Source: Chloroflexota bacterium (GTDB lineage: Bacteria > Chloroflexota > UBA11872). Taken from it: a stretch of 64,000 nucleotides of DNA. This document shows positions 1-10,150 of this stretch, piece after piece. The notes beneath the pieces are model-generated. The model was not told the DNA's origin and made no database searches. It saw only the letters and a list, made by a program, of their open reading frames with translations. Numbering within the stretch: position 1 is the stretch's first letter; each line of letters begins with the position of its first letter. The DNA lies in contig JAPOVQ010000035.1 of the NCBI GenBank assembly GCA_026708035.1, positions 1 to 64,000 on the forward strand. Reading direction: 5' to 3'. The position numbers and the translations under genes are program-made.

Positions 1-1
1 G

Positions 2-88
2 ATCTTCAACCATGAGGTCGGAGACCGGCCGCGCCTGATGCTCGATCATGTGATGCTGGTACGGAAAGAATCGCCTGGCGCCCAATAG
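2..88 (+). CDS. 3' end of an unidentified gene (partial)
   Basis: An open frame enters from the left edge and stops at TAG 86-88, giving about 28 residues that end in HEVGDRPRLML and a short basic tail. The next gene starts 22 nt later on the same strand, which is normal operon spacing. The GDRPRL stretch resembles the C-terminal strand of cupin or 2-oxoglutarate oxygenase folds, but the piece is too short for a family call. It could also be non-coding. Confidence 0.4.
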   Translation: MFNHEVGDRPRLMLDHVMLVRKESPGAQ

Positions 89-110
89 CCGCCCGGACGG
101 AGAACCGACT

Positions 111-1325
111 ATGCGAATCACCGACATTCGCTCGCTGCTGCACCATCCCGCACGGTTGACGTTGATCGAGGTTCACACCGACGCCGGAATCGTGGGGCTG
201 GGATCCACGGGGTCGCCGCCGGGCATGATCGAGTCCATCATCGACGATCCCGGCGACGGCCTGCGTCAGCTTGTGGTGGGTGAGGATCCCGGCGACCCCG
301 AGGCGCTTTGGCGGCGAATGGCTGAGCGATGGCCGGCCCAGCGCGGGCGCGCCGACCGCGGCGGTCTCCAGGCGAATGCAATGGGGGCCATCGACATGGC
401 GGTGTGGGATATCGCCGGCAAGGCCGCCGGCAAGCCGGTGCACGAGTTGCTGGGCGGCGCTCGTCGCGACCGCGTGCTGGCCTATGGCTCAGCGTCCACG
501 ATGTTCTACGCCGCGAGCAAGAAGAGCGACGAAACGGCGCGGGAGCGCGAGCTGCGGCACAAGCCGCCGGAGGAGATCGCCCGCGAGTGCACCACGCTCC
601 GCGAGCAGGGCTTCAGGGCGGTCAAGTTCGGCTGGGGCAACGACTTTGGCGACGAGGGGATGGCCAAGCTCGCCGCGGCCCGCGAGGCGCTGGGGCCAGA
701 TGTTCGGCTGAGCGTCGATTTCGGATGTCCCGCGTATTTCGATCCGTCCTGGAGTGTCGAGCAAGCGATCGAGGCTGCCCACAAGCTCGAGGCATACGAC
801 GTGTACTTCTTCGAGGAGGCGTTGCACCCACTGGACGTGGACGGCTTCGCCGAGGTAACGGCGGCCACGTCCGTCCACATCGCCACCGGGGAGAGCCTGA
901 CCACGACCGAGGAGTTCGAGCCGTTCATCCGGCAGCGCGCGCTCGACATCGTGCAGCCGGACGCGGCGCAGATGGGTATCACGCAGACGTTTCAGGTGGC
1001 GCGCGACGCCGAGGCCGCGGGCATGATGTGCGTGCCGCACGGCCCGTGGACGGTCTTCACCGTCACTTGCCACACGCAGATCCTGAGCGTGGCGGGCCTG
1101 GAACCCATGATCGAGTACCCGGCGCTGGTCAGCTATCGCGGCGAGGGCCTTGTCACGCAGCGAGCCACGGCGCTGGCCAACTACGAGTTGGTAGAGACGC
1201 CGCCGGAGCTGGTGGACGGGCACGTGGTGCTGCCGCAGGGACCGGGCTTGGGCCTCGGCAACTTCGTGCCGGAAGCCGTGGAGCGCTACCAGGCGCTCAT
1301 GGAGGAAGCGGCGTCGATGTCTTGA
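111..1325 (+). CDS. Mandelate racemase/enolase superfamily dehydratase-like protein
   Basis: A 404-residue enolase-superfamily enzyme, most likely a sugar-acid dehydratase or a racemase working through a Mg-stabilised enolate. The N-terminal capping domain (about 1-125) is followed by the TIM barrel. Visible site residues are metal ligands D203, E236 (in FFEEA) and E261 (in TGES), and a D284/H310 dyad (PHGPW) like the general base of the MR subgroup. The second-strand KxK motif is reduced to K172-F-G174, so only one lysine remains. The ATG at 111 follows a GGAG about 9 nt upstream. The length is normal for the family. The substrate cannot be assigned from sequence; nearby aldolase-fold genes suggest a sugar acid. 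Confidence 0.88.
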   Translation: MRITDIRSLLHHPARLTLIEVHTDAGIVGLGSTGSPPGMIESIIDDPGDGLRQLVVGEDPGDPEALWRRMAERWPAQRGRADRGGLQANAMGAIDMAVWDIAGKAAGKPVHELLGGARRDRVLAYGSASTMFYAASKKSDETARERELRHKPPEEIARECTTLREQGFRAVKFGWGNDFGDEGMAKLAAAREALGPDVRLSVDFGCPAYFDPSWSVEQAIEAAHKLEAYDVYFFEEALHPLDVDGFAEVTAATSVHIATGESLTTTEEFEPFIRQRALDIVQPDAAQMGITQTFQVARDAEAAGMMCVPHGPWTVFTVTCHTQILSVAGLEPMIEYPALVSYRGEGLVTQRATALANYELVETPPELVDGHVVLPQGPGLGLGNFVPEAVERYQALMEEAASMS

Positions 1326-1419
1326 CGGCGCAGTCTTGATTCCGGCGCATTTGGCTCCGCAGCCGGCTCCCGCCGGCTCGCGTACCATCGCATCCGATCG
1401 CCTGCCCACCTGAGGCGCC

Positions 1420-2901
1420 ATGCGCATCGCCACCGGCACCATTGCCCACGAATCCAGCACATTTACGCCGATTCCCACGCCATACGAAGCGTTCTCCGAA
1501 GGTTCGGCCCTTGGCATCGTGCGTGGCCAGGAGATCCTGGAGGCGCACCGCGACACCAATCGCGAGCCCGCCGGCTATCTGGACAGTGCCGAGGAGCACG
1601 GGTTCGAGCTCGTGGGGTTGCTGTGGACCGCGACGCAGCCGTCAGGCCCAATCGAGGCTTCGGCGTGGCGCCGCTTGAAGGGTGAGTTCGTCGAGCGCTT
1701 GCAGGCCGCGATGCCGGTCGACGGCGGGCTCTTCGACCTGCACGGCGCGATGGTCGCCGAGGGCGTGGAGGACGCCGAAGGCGATCTGCTCGAGGCCATC
1801 CGCGAGGTCATGGGACTCGACCGCCCGGTCTTCGTGACGCTCGACCTGCACTGCAACATCACGCCGCAGATGGTCGAGATGGCCGACGTCATCATCCCGT
1901 GCGACAACTTTCCGCACACCGACCTGCGCGAGCGTGGGCGCGAGGCCGCCGACCTGATCGTGCGCACCCTTCGAAGTGAGATTCGACCGACGATGAGCTG
2001 GACCCAGCTGCCGCAGCTCTGGGTGGCGGGGCAGTTCACCGGGCTGGAGCCGTTCAAATCGATCATCGGGCGGGCCCACGAGCTGGAGGCCCAACCGGGC
2101 ATCCTCACGGCCTCGGTCGCGCCGGGATTCACGTGGGCCGACATCGAGCACGCCGGCTCCTCGGTGATCGTCATCGCGGACGGGGACCAGGCGCTGGCCG
2201 ACCGCGAGTCGCGCGCGCTCGGCGAGTGGGTGTTCGCCCAGCGCGAGCACTTCGACGCGCATATGGTGAGCTTCGACGAGGCCGTGCAGTCCGCGCAGGC
2301 GATGAACAGCTGGCCGGCGGTGATCTCGGACCCGCAGGACAACCCCGGCGCGGGAACCCCCGGCGACTCCACCGGTATGCTGCGGGCGTTCCTCGAGGCC
2401 GACCTCCAGAACGCGCTGCTGGCGTGCGTGTGGGATCCCGAAGTGGCGGCGGCCGCGACGGCCGCCGGGGTAGGGGCGGAGCTGACCGTCGATGTGGGCG
2501 GCAAGTCGATCGCCACGCAGGGCGCGCCGGTGCCCATGACGGCGACGGTCGAGCACCTGTGGGACGGCAGATTCACGGTCGAGGGGCCGATGCATGCCGG
2601 AATCCTCGAGGACTATGGCCCGACGGCAGTGCTCCGTCGCGGCGGCGTGCACGTGGCCGTGATGACCGAGCGCAGCCAGATCTACGACCTGGAGCCGATT
2701 CGCAAGATGGGGTTCGACCCGGCCGCGCTGCGCTGGATCGGCCTCAAGTCCATCAATCACTTCCGGGCCGCGTTCGCGCGCGTCTCGGACAGCATTCACC
2801 GGGTCGAGTTTCCCAGCTGCCAGCCGCACGACGCCCGCAAGCTTCCCTATAGGCGCCTGCGAAGGCCCATCTGGCCGCTGGACGAGGACGCGAGGCTCTA
2901 G
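1420..2901 (+). CDS. M81 family metallopeptidase (MlrC/microcystinase C-like)
   Basis: A 493-residue protein of the M81/MlrC family (DUF1485 plus the MlrC C-terminal domain), zinc-dependent enzymes first known from degradation of linearised microcystin and widespread in non-cyanotoxin contexts. The N-terminus has the family hallmark HESSTF at about residues 10-15. DLHGA, LDLHCN and FPHTD follow in the first 180 residues and supply the likely zinc ligands. No signal peptide is visible, so the protein is predicted cytosolic. It lies 94 nt after the enolase-superfamily gene, and a palindromic repeat begins about 43 nt after its stop. The true substrate is probably another small amide or cyclic peptide, which is an inference. 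Confidence 0.88.
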   Translation: MRIATGTIAHESSTFTPIPTPYEAFSEGSALGIVRGQEILEAHRDTNREPAGYLDSAEEHGFELVGLLWTATQPSGPIEASAWRRLKGEFVERLQAAMPVDGGLFDLHGAMVAEGVEDAEGDLLEAIREVMGLDRPVFVTLDLHCNITPQMVEMADVIIPCDNFPHTDLRERGREAADLIVRTLRSEIRPTMSWTQLPQLWVAGQFTGLEPFKSIIGRAHELEAQPGILTASVAPGFTWADIEHAGSSVIVIADGDQALADRESRALGEWVFAQREHFDAHMVSFDEAVQSAQAMNSWPAVISDPQDNPGAGTPGDSTGMLRAFLEADLQNALLACVWDPEVAAAATAAGVGAELTVDVGGKSIATQGAPVPMTATVEHLWDGRFTVEGPMHAGILEDYGPTAVLRRGGVHVAVMTERSQIYDLEPIRKMGFDPAALRWIGLKSINHFRAAFARVSDSIHRVEFPSCQPHDARKLPYRRLRRPIWPLDEDARL

Positions 2902-2943
2902 CCAGCGGACGACGACCGGCGATCCTCTCCGGGTTCCAGAAAT

Positions 2944-3025
2944 GTCATTCCGAAACGAAGTGAGGAATCTAAGGACGCTGCGCCGTCTCCCCGCCCCTTA
3001 GATTTCTCGCTCCGCTCGAAATGAC
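2944..3025. repeat. Intergenic palindromic repeat, copy 1 (GTCATTCCGA family)
   Basis: An 82-nt imperfect inverted repeat that begins GTCATTCCGAAACGAAGTGA and ends CTCGAAATGAC. The inner arms GAGGAATCTAAGG and CCTTAGATTTCTC pair across a GC-rich centre. A second copy lies at 43060-43142 in the same orientation. Both copies sit about 40 nt downstream of a plus-strand stop codon, so each could fold at a transcript end. Confidence 0.85.
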
Positions 3026-3068
3026 AGCTCAGTTCGTTTGCAAGCCAAGTGCTGGGGCAAAGGACTAG

Positions 3069-4700
3069 TTAGATCTTCTCCTCGCGGCGATCTCTCTCGA
3101 TGAGGGCCGGATCGCGTTCGGACGGATCGCCGTAGCCGCCGCCGCCCGAGGTCTGCATGGAGATCACGTCGCCGGCGGCCATCGGCATGTTGGAGACCTT
3201 GTTCGGGAGCCGGCACTCGTCTTTGGAATCGGGGTTCAGCACGTAGCGACCCGACACGCCCGGCTCGCCGCCGAGCATGCCCAGTGGGGCGAACTTGTAG
3301 TGGTCGCCCAGCAAGTTCATCCGGGCGCCCTCGACCAGCACGCGGATGTCACGCCGCAGCCCCAACCCGCCCCGGAATTTTCCGGCCCCGCCGGTGCCCG
3401 GCAAGAGCGAATAGTGCTCCACGCGGAGGCGCGGATTCGACTCCACCACCTCGATCGGCGTTGTCGCCAGGTTGTGGACGTGGGCGCTGTAGGCATCCAA
3501 TCCGTCTGCGGTGGGCCGCGCCCCCCAGCCGCCAACCTCGATTTCGAAGTGGACCCAGGGCGCGCCGGTGTCGGGGTCGAAGCCGCCGATGTTGCAGATG
3601 TTGCTCGCGCCGTAATAGCCGGCGGTGACCCGGTCGGGAATCGCCTGCACCAGCGCCTGCATCATGGCGTCCACGATCCGGTGGCAAGTGGTGACCCGGC
3701 TGGCCACCGGCGCCGGCGGTCCAGCATTCACCAGGGAGCGCTCCGGCGCCCGGACCGTGATCGCGCGGCGCCAGGCGTCGTTCTTGGGGATGTCCTCGCC
3801 GATGGTCGCCATGGCGACGTACATGACGCTGCTGCGCGTCATCTCCATCGTGGCGCTTACCGGGCCGGCGGGTTGCGGCGAGGTGCCGGCAAAGTCCACC
3901 TCCAGCGTGTCGCCGCGACGTGTGACGGTGGCCTCGATGCGCAGCGGGTCGTCCGTGATGCCGTCGTCGTCCACGTGGTCGACGCCGCGATAGGTGCCCT
4001 CGGGGATCAGCGCCAGCCGTTGCCGCACCTGGCGTTCGGTGCTGTCGAGGATCTCGGCCATGGCGGAGCGGGCCGTCGCGGGGCCGTACTCGTCGGCCAA
4101 CGCATGCAGCGTCGCCTCGCCGAGCGAGGTGCAGGCCCACATGGCCGTCAGGTCGCCGCGCAGCTTCTCGGGTTCCCGGACGTTCAAACCGATGAGTTGC
4201 AGCAGCTCTTCGTTGACTTCGCCACCCCGAATGATCTTGCTGGGCGGAATGCGCAATCCTTCGTGATAGATCTCGGTGGCGGAGGCCAGATACCCGCCGG
4301 CCGCGCCACCGCCCGTGTCCAACATGTGGCCGATAGCGCCGGCAAATCCAATCAGCTCGCCGCCGCTAAACGCCGGCCGAAGCACGATGTAGTCCGGCAG
4401 GTGCTGGGCCTCACAGGCATAGGGATCGTTGAGGAGCACAACGTCGCCGGGCTGCCAGTCGTAGCCCGTCCGGATCAGATATCCCATGGGCGCGGACATG
4501 GTCATCATCTGGAACGGAATCTGCGACGACTGGGCCACCATGCGGCCTTCGACGTCGAATATGGCGGTTGAGTAATCCAGCACCTCGCGGATCACTGTCG
4601 AGAACGAGCTCTTCCAGAGCGTGACGGCCATTTGCTCCGCGCCGGCGACCAGCCGGTTGCGGATCAGCGCGAGAGTGATCGGGTCGACGGCGGCACTCAT
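3069..4700 (-). CDS. Hydantoinase B/oxoprolinase family protein (HyuB-like)
   Basis: A 543-residue beta-type subunit of the N-methylhydantoinase/acetone carboxylase/5-oxoprolinase group. The start at 4700 gives MSAAVDPITLALIRNRL, the canonical N-terminus, and its ATG overlaps the TGA of the upstream hyuA-like gene (ATGA), which indicates translational coupling and an obligate complex. The central NDPY motif and the glycine-rich C-terminus GGGGYGDPSERDP are characteristic. With HyuA it would carry out ATP-dependent opening of a five-membered cyclic amide such as a hydantoin or 5-oxoproline; the exact substrate is unknown. The open frame continues upstream of 4700 but lacks family similarity there. 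Confidence 0.9.
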   Translation of the reverse strand: MSAAVDPITLALIRNRLVAGAEQMAVTLWKSSFSTVIREVLDYSTAIFDVEGRMVAQSSQIPFQMMTMSAPMGYLIRTGYDWQPGDVVLLNDPYACEAQHLPDYIVLRPAFSGGELIGFAGAIGHMLDTGGGAAGGYLASATEIYHEGLRIPPSKIIRGGEVNEELLQLIGLNVREPEKLRGDLTAMWACTSLGEATLHALADEYGPATARSAMAEILDSTERQVRQRLALIPEGTYRGVDHVDDDGITDDPLRIEATVTRRGDTLEVDFAGTSPQPAGPVSATMEMTRSSVMYVAMATIGEDIPKNDAWRRAITVRAPERSLVNAGPPAPVASRVTTCHRIVDAMMQALVQAIPDRVTAGYYGASNICNIGGFDPDTGAPWVHFEIEVGGWGARPTADGLDAYSAHVHNLATTPIEVVESNPRLRVEHYSLLPGTGGAGKFRGGLGLRRDIRVLVEGARMNLLGDHYKFAPLGMLGGEPGVSGRYVLNPDSKDECRLPNKVSNMPMAAGDVISMQTSGGGGYGDPSERDPALIERDRREEKI

Positions 4701-6776
4701 TCCGACAGAATCTCTAGCACGATGTCGCTCGTCGCGTGCACGTGGGCAGATGTTGCGGGCGGCACCACCAGCGTCGTCTGGTCTTGGATAACCAGGGCCG
4801 GACCGTCGATTTGGTCGTCGCGGCCAAGGCGTTCCCGCGCGTATACCGGCGCGTCGTGGGTCTCCCCGGCCCAGATCATCGACTGGACACCGAGTTGGCG
4901 CCGGGCCAGCGGCTCCGCTGGGAGTGCAAGTTCGGTTGCGCCGGGCCGAACCGTCCGGGCCGTGATGCTGGCACGCAGCGTGACCCACTCGATCGCGGCG
5001 TCTTCGTCACGATGCCCGTGCAGCCGGGCGTGTTCTCGATGGAACTCCCGATTCACCGCGTGCCGCAGGGCATCGCCAAACGCCGGCGGCTCTTCGAGCC
5101 ACACCGGAACTTCGTATGCCTGGCCGCTGTAGCGGACATCGACGCCGAGACGCGCGATGATTGCCTGGTCCCTGAAGCCGGCATCGCGAAGCTCGTGCGC
5201 GCCCTGGTCGCGCATGTGGGCGAAGCGTCGCTCCACCTCGGGAAGCTCAAGATCGCTTTCGGCGCTGAGCATGGCCGTGGAGAAGTCGCGTCGAGCTTCG
5301 GCCACGAGCAGGCCGCGCGCCGATTGCACCCCGGCCTCCGGTGGAATCACGACCCGGCTGCAGCCGAGCTCGCGCGCGAGGTCCGCCGCGTGCATGGGGC
5401 CGGCCCCGCCGAACGCCACCATCGTGAATTCGCGCGGATCGTGACCACGCGCCACGGAGACAAGCTCCAACGCCCGTCCCATTTTCGCGCCCGCAAGTGC
5501 AAGGATGCCTTCCGCCGCGCCCTCGACGCTCATTCCCAGCGGGCCGGCGACGTATTTGGCCACCGCCCGCCGCGCGGCGCCAATGTCCAACTGGATATGT
5601 CCGCCGGCAAACCGATCGGGTCGCAGGCGTCCGAGCACGGCGTTGGCGTCGGTGGTTGTGGGACGCGCACCGCCGCGGCCGTAGCACGCCGGCCCCGGCT
5701 CCGCGCCGGCGCTGGCCGGACCCACATAGAGCGAGCCGCCGGCATCCACGCCGGCGATCGAGCCGCCGCCGGTGCCAATCTCGACAAGGTCGATCACTGG
5801 GGTGCGAAGCGGATAGCCGGTGCCGAAGCCTCCGTGCAGTCCCCCGCCGATCTCGTAGTCGTTGTTGATGGTCACGTGACCGTCGCGGATCAGCGTGGCC
5901 TTGGTGCTGGTGCCGCCCATGTCGAACGAGATGACGTTGGACGCCCCCAACCGCCGTCCGACCTCCGCGGCGGCGATCACCCCTGCCGCCGGTCCCGACT
6001 CGACGATCGAGGCCGGCTCGCGGGCCACGGTGGCGGCGGGGGCCATGCCGCCGCTGGATTGCATGACCGAGAGCGGGGCGCTGATGCCACGTGTGGTGAG
6101 CCGGGAGCCGATATCGCCGATGTACGTCGCGACTCGCGGCAGAACCGCCGCATGCACCGCCGCCGTGCTGAAGCGCTCATACTCGCGATACTCGCGGCAC
6201 ACGGCGTGGCTGGCGACCACCGGCAGGCGTGTCTCCCTCGCGATGACGGCGGCGGCTTCTCGCTCATGCTGCGGGTAGCTGTAGCTGTGCAGAAACGCCA
6301 CCACGATCGCCTCAGCCCCCAGGTCCTTTAGCCGATGCGCGGCGCGCACCACGTCGGCCACGTGAAGGGGTTTAACGATTGAGCCGTCGGCGCCAATGCG
6401 TTCGCGCACCTCCAGCCGGTGCTCGCGCGCGATCAAGGTTGGAGGCTTTTCCAGGAATAGGTTGTAAAGATCGCGTCTTTGGTGACGCCCAATCTCCAGC
6501 ACGTCGCGAAATCCCCGGGTCGTCACCAGGCCCAGCCGTGCCGTGGTTCCCTCGAGCACGGCGTTGGTGGCGACGGTAGTGGCGTGGACGATCTCGCGAA
6601 TCTCCTGTTCGCCGGCGTCATCCTGCCAACGCTCGAGCACGTCCAGGAGACCTTCCGCCGGATTGGCCGGCGTGGTCAGGACCTTGGCCGACCACGTGCG
6701 CCCGTCGTCCGCGACGGCAAACAGGTCTGTGAATGTGCCGCCGATGTCGATGCCAACGCGAGTCAATCTGCTGCCC
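4697..6776 (-). CDS. Hydantoinase A/oxoprolinase family protein (HyuA-like)
   Basis: The ATPase-type subunit, about 692 residues, partner of the HyuB-like protein with which it overlaps by 4 nt. The N-terminus reads TRVGIDIGGTFTDLFAV, the actin-like phosphate-binding loop. A second loop SFDMGGTSTK and the C-terminal VIPPEAGVQSARG are also typical. I place the start at TTG 6776 because the family begins right before VGIDIGGTFTD. A GTG at 6823 would add 16 residues of unlike sequence and leave only 44 nt before the divergent gene starting at 6868. Known members hydrolyse cyclic imides or amides with ATP; the substrate here is not determinable. Confidence 0.88.
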
Positions 6777-6867
6777 GCCGCCTGATGTCGCAAGGTGGGA
6801 TTGTAGTCGCGACCCGCCTCCACGATGGCCGCCTATACTCGCCTCAGGCGACCCCTGGAGACCGTTT

Positions 6868-7968
6868 GTGATCGAGGTCATCGAGTCCGGTCTCGTCTAC
6901 CGCAGCCCGGTTTCGCAGTCGCCGCCGCTGCATACGTGGCACCCGACGGCCGTCTTGCTCGATTCGGGTGAACTGGTGGCCGCCTTCGACATCGCCGACC
7001 ATGCCGAGAGCCTGGACTACGCGACCTATATCGCCCGTTCGACCGATGAGGGGCGCACCTGGTCGGCGCCGGCCCGGATGTTTCTCGACTCCGTCCAGGG
7101 CCGGGTCACCAGCTTCGCGCGTATTGCTCGCGTGGGCCCAGGCGAGCTGATCGCGACCGGCGCTCGAGCCTACCGCCGACCCGACGACGACAGCCTGGTG
7201 AACCGCGACACGTTGGGATTCGTGCCGGTCGACCTGGTCATGCTGCGCAGTGCTGACGGCGGGCAATCCTGGAGCGGCCCGGAAACCATCGAGCCGCCAC
7301 TGGACGGACCGTCGTTCGAGATTTGCCACGCGGTGATCGTGCTGCGCGACGGCCGTTGGCTTTGGCCCACGGCTACCTGGAAAGGCTGGGACGGCGACGC
7401 GCCAAACGGCATGAAGGCCATCGCGCTGGTCTCGTTCGACCAAGGTGCGTCCTGGCCAACCTACTTCGATGTCTTGGATCAATACGACCGCCACGTGTTT
7501 TCGTGGGAACAGTCCATCGTGGAGCTTCCCGACTCCCGGCTCTTGCAGGTCGCGTGGGCCTACGACGAGGTTTCGGGACACAGCGAACCGACGCCCTACG
7601 TGATCTCGGCGGATGGCTGGAAGTTTTCGGAGCCACGGGCCACGGGCTTGCGGGGGCAAACCACCAAACTGCACGTGTTGGTGGACGGCACGGTGCTGGC
7701 GCTCTACCGACGCGACGACCGTCCCGGGCTATGGGCCCAGCGGGTCCGCATCGATGGCGAAATGTGGATCAATTTGGAAGACCTGGCCGTCTGGCAGGGC
7801 GCGCCGTCGGGCATGGCGGGCGAGGGCACCGGCGCCGACGAGCTGGTGGATCTTCAATTCGGATTTCCACAGATGCTCTCATTGCCGAACGGCGACGTGT
7901 TTGCCGTCCTCTGGTGCCAGGAAGACGGCATCCGCAACATCCGCTGGTTCCGCCTTCGGGTCACCTAG
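6868..7968 (+). CDS. Asp-box (sialidase-fold) protein A1
   Basis: A 366-residue six-bladed propeller of the sialidase/BNR superfamily. Asp boxes are visible as STDEGRTWSAP, SADGGQSWSGP and SFDQGASWPTY. The GTG at 6868 is chosen because it follows GGAG by about 8 nt and because the paralogue at 55293-56396 begins at the matching position (VIEVIESGLVYR against MIDVLATGLVYR). The two proteins are nearly equal in length and similar throughout. There is no signal peptide, so it is predicted cytosolic, unlike classical secreted sialidases. The sialidase arginine triad cannot be confirmed by eye, so enzyme activity is unproven. It is divergent from the hydantoinase pair and convergent with the GH42-like gene. 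Confidence 0.82.
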   Translation: MIEVIESGLVYRSPVSQSPPLHTWHPTAVLLDSGELVAAFDIADHAESLDYATYIARSTDEGRTWSAPARMFLDSVQGRVTSFARIARVGPGELIATGARAYRRPDDDSLVNRDTLGFVPVDLVMLRSADGGQSWSGPETIEPPLDGPSFEICHAVIVLRDGRWLWPTATWKGWDGDAPNGMKAIALVSFDQGASWPTYFDVLDQYDRHVFSWEQSIVELPDSRLLQVAWAYDEVSGHSEPTPYVISADGWKFSEPRATGLRGQTTKLHVLVDGTVLALYRRDDRPGLWAQRVRIDGEMWINLEDLAVWQGAPSGMAGEGTGADELVDLQFGFPQMLSLPNGDVFAVLWCQEDGIRNIRWFRLRVT

Positions 7969-8053
7969 TCCCGGGCTGGGATTCGGCTTACCGCTTTGGG
8001 CGCCTAGGCCGCTCCAGGGAATCCGCCCGTGCCGGAGACCGTGCGGCCAACTG

Positions 8054-10150
8054 TCACGCCAGGTGCACCACCGCATGCTTCCAGGCCGGAATCGTGATCT
8101 CAAACGCACCGTCGTTGACCGGAATCTCTGCCTTGGTGAGCAAGTTGCGCACGGAGTTGGGGCCGCGCTTGGGGCGGACGGCGACAGCGGCGGCGGAGCG
8201 CTCGAGGTTGAAGAGAAACGCCACCTCTCCGCCCATCGCCGATCCGCGGACCACCGGCACGACGCCCGAGCCCTCGATCGTCAGAGGCGCTTCAATTGAA
8301 GCCTCTTGCACGTGTGGCAGCACCAGGTCTGGGTGGCCGGCGTCGCCGAAGCCGGCCGACAGCGACAGCCCCCACCAGGTGAACCGTCCGTCGGCGCTGC
8401 GCACGGCCACCGTTTCGCCCTCGAGCGAGGCAATGGCCGTTGCGCCGTTCTTGGGCTCGAGGACGGCGTAGCCGCAAGGAGTGCTAATCGAAATGGTTCC
8501 AGCCGGCGCGTGTAGCACGTTTCGACCATCCATGATGTCCTGCTCGGTGATGGCGTTGAAGTCCGCCACTCGCACGCCGAATCGCTCGGCGAAGCCCTCC
8601 GGGGGGGCGTAGGACGATTGTCCATCGGCTGAATACAGCCCAAAGCTCCCGTCCGCCACGAGCTGTACATCCGGGTTGTCGCTGAGGGTCTGCTCGATGC
8701 GTCGGCGCAGCTCGTCGGTCATGAGCGCCGCGTTGGTCAGATGGATCAGGCGGTACGGCGACCAATCCATGCCGGGTGACACGATGTCGACCGGAATGCC
8801 GTTGGCCCAGAGCGTGCGGTGGACGCCGCGCACGTCGTCGAGATAGCGGTCGTCTTCGTCGTTATAGGAAAACAGCTCCTGTGACTCGGACTGATAGACG
8901 ACGGCCACGTCCGCGGTGTCGCACGTGAGCGGCAGGTGGTCCTCCATGCCGGCCATCTGGCACAGCGCTTCGGTGGTGGATTGCCAGCGGGCGGTGGGCT
9001 GACCGTCCAGGGCGATGAGGTTGTAGCCGGGGGACTCGAAGCTGAAGTACTCGGGGCGATACTGCCAATACATGGCGCCCGCGCCGCCCGAGGCCAGGCA
9101 CATCCACAGCAACATGGTGGGTTCCTCGGGCGCCGACTGCTTGCGCCAGGTCACGCCGCCGCGCGACATGCCCGAGTAGATCTCCTCATTCCACCAGCGG
9201 TTGTTCTTGCCGACGCTGCGTGACCAGTCGTAGCCGAAAGCCCGCTCCGACAGCTTGTACGGGTCTTCGGAAGTCAGCAGATTGTTGGAAGACATGGACA
9301 TGCCCCAGCTGTCGGCGACGGGCGCGCACATAGTGTCTTGCGGTCTCGGGTACCAGGCGCCGTGGGAGCGCTTCTCGTGCACCGGGTCCACGTCATTGGC
9401 GACGTCCATGACCCACTGGAGATGGCCGGCCAGGTTCTCGTAGTGGAATTGCTTGTACAGCAGCATCTCGACGACATTCTGATTCGAGCGCGGCGGCTGC
9501 ACGTCTTCCCATCGGCGATAGCGGCGGTGCACACGCGCGTTCAGCTCGTCGAGCGTGAAGCGCTCCTTGAGCCAGGCGTCGTAGCGCGCCAGCGTGCTGG
9601 GGCAATAGCACGGGAGGCCGTCGGACGTCTTGCTCCACGCTGCCGAGAGCGCGATGCCGTCCCAAAGGCCCCACACCAGCAGGGCCGGGTGGTCCTTGTA
9701 TCGCCCGATCATGTGGCGCAAGAGATTCTCGCCGTATTCGCGCCACGCGGGATGGTCGTAGCAGTGGATCTGGCTGCCCTGGGGGTAGGCGGGGCTGGCG
9801 CTGGTCAGCGAGACGTGGTTGCGGTAGCTGACCACGCGCATGTCGGGGTGCTCGCGCGTCAGCCACTCCGGGCAGGCGCCGTGCGTGGCCAGCGGGAGGT
9901 CGAGCCACACCCGCAAGTCGTGCTTGTGCGCCAGATCGAAGAGCAGATCGATGTCGTCGGTCTCGTAGATGCCCGGGCGGGGTTCGAGATGGTTCCAATA
10001 GTTGAAGGTGCGAATGATGCGCATGCCACCGGCACGGATGCGGGCGAAGTCTTCGTCCCACAGCTCCGACTTGGGAACGGGCGCGCGGTAGTACTCCACG
10101 CCGACAGGAAACGGGACGCCGGGAATACCGAACTGGTTGTCGCTGGCCAC
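8054..10150 (-). CDS. GH42-like glycoside hydrolase family protein, paralogue 1
   Basis: A protein of about 698 residues with the GH42 beta-galactosidase plan: TIM barrel (about 1-380), a trimerisation-like Rossmann domain and a small C-terminal beta domain. Family landmarks include THGACPEWL, PCYC with a following WLKERFTLDELN, and WWNEEIYSG as the likely nucleophile region. The acid/base position, normally NE after a conserved Trp, reads WGLWDG, so the catalytic Glu is missing. The GTG at 10150 has AAGGGG five nt upstream and matches the paralogue length (701 residues, 30844-32949). ATGs at 10213 and 10252 would add unlike sequence. No signal peptide is present. Confidence 0.82.
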   Translation of the reverse strand: MASDNQFGIPGVPFPVGVEYYRAPVPKSELWDEDFARIRAGGMRIIRTFNYWNHLEPRPGIYETDDIDLLFDLAHKHDLRVWLDLPLATHGACPEWLTREHPDMRVVSYRNHVSLTSASPAYPQGSQIHCYDHPAWREYGENLLRHMIGRYKDHPALLVWGLWDGIALSAAWSKTSDGLPCYCPSTLARYDAWLKERFTLDELNARVHRRYRRWEDVQPPRSNQNVVEMLLYKQFHYENLAGHLQWVMDVANDVDPVHEKRSHGAWYPRPQDTMCAPVADSWGMSMSSNNLLTSEDPYKLSERAFGYDWSRSVGKNNRWWNEEIYSGMSRGGVTWRKQSAPEEPTMLLWMCLASGGAGAMYWQYRPEYFSFESPGYNLIALDGQPTARWQSTTEALCQMAGMEDHLPLTCDTADVAVVYQSESQELFSYNDEDDRYLDDVRGVHRTLWANGIPVDIVSPGMDWSPYRLIHLTNAALMTDELRRRIEQTLSDNPDVQLVADGSFGLYSADGQSSYAPPEGFAERFGVRVADFNAITEQDIMDGRNVLHAPAGTISISTPCGYAVLEPKNGATAIASLEGETVAVRSADGRFTWWGLSLSAGFGDAGHPDLVLPHVQEASIEAPLTIEGSGVVPVVRGSAMGGEVAFLFNLERSAAAVAVRPKRGPNSVRNLLTKAEIPVNDGAFEITIPAWKHAVVHLA

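Noticed and set aside
4701-4988. Longer start for the hyuB-like gene
   Set aside because: The 96 extra codons lie within the hyuA-like gene and have no family similarity; ATG 4700 with ATGA overlap fits.
4736-6331. A 531-residue open frame on the plus strand
   Set aside because: It is antisense to the hyuA-like gene; the composition is Arg, Gly and His heavy and it shows no motif. The minus-strand protein has clear family motifs.
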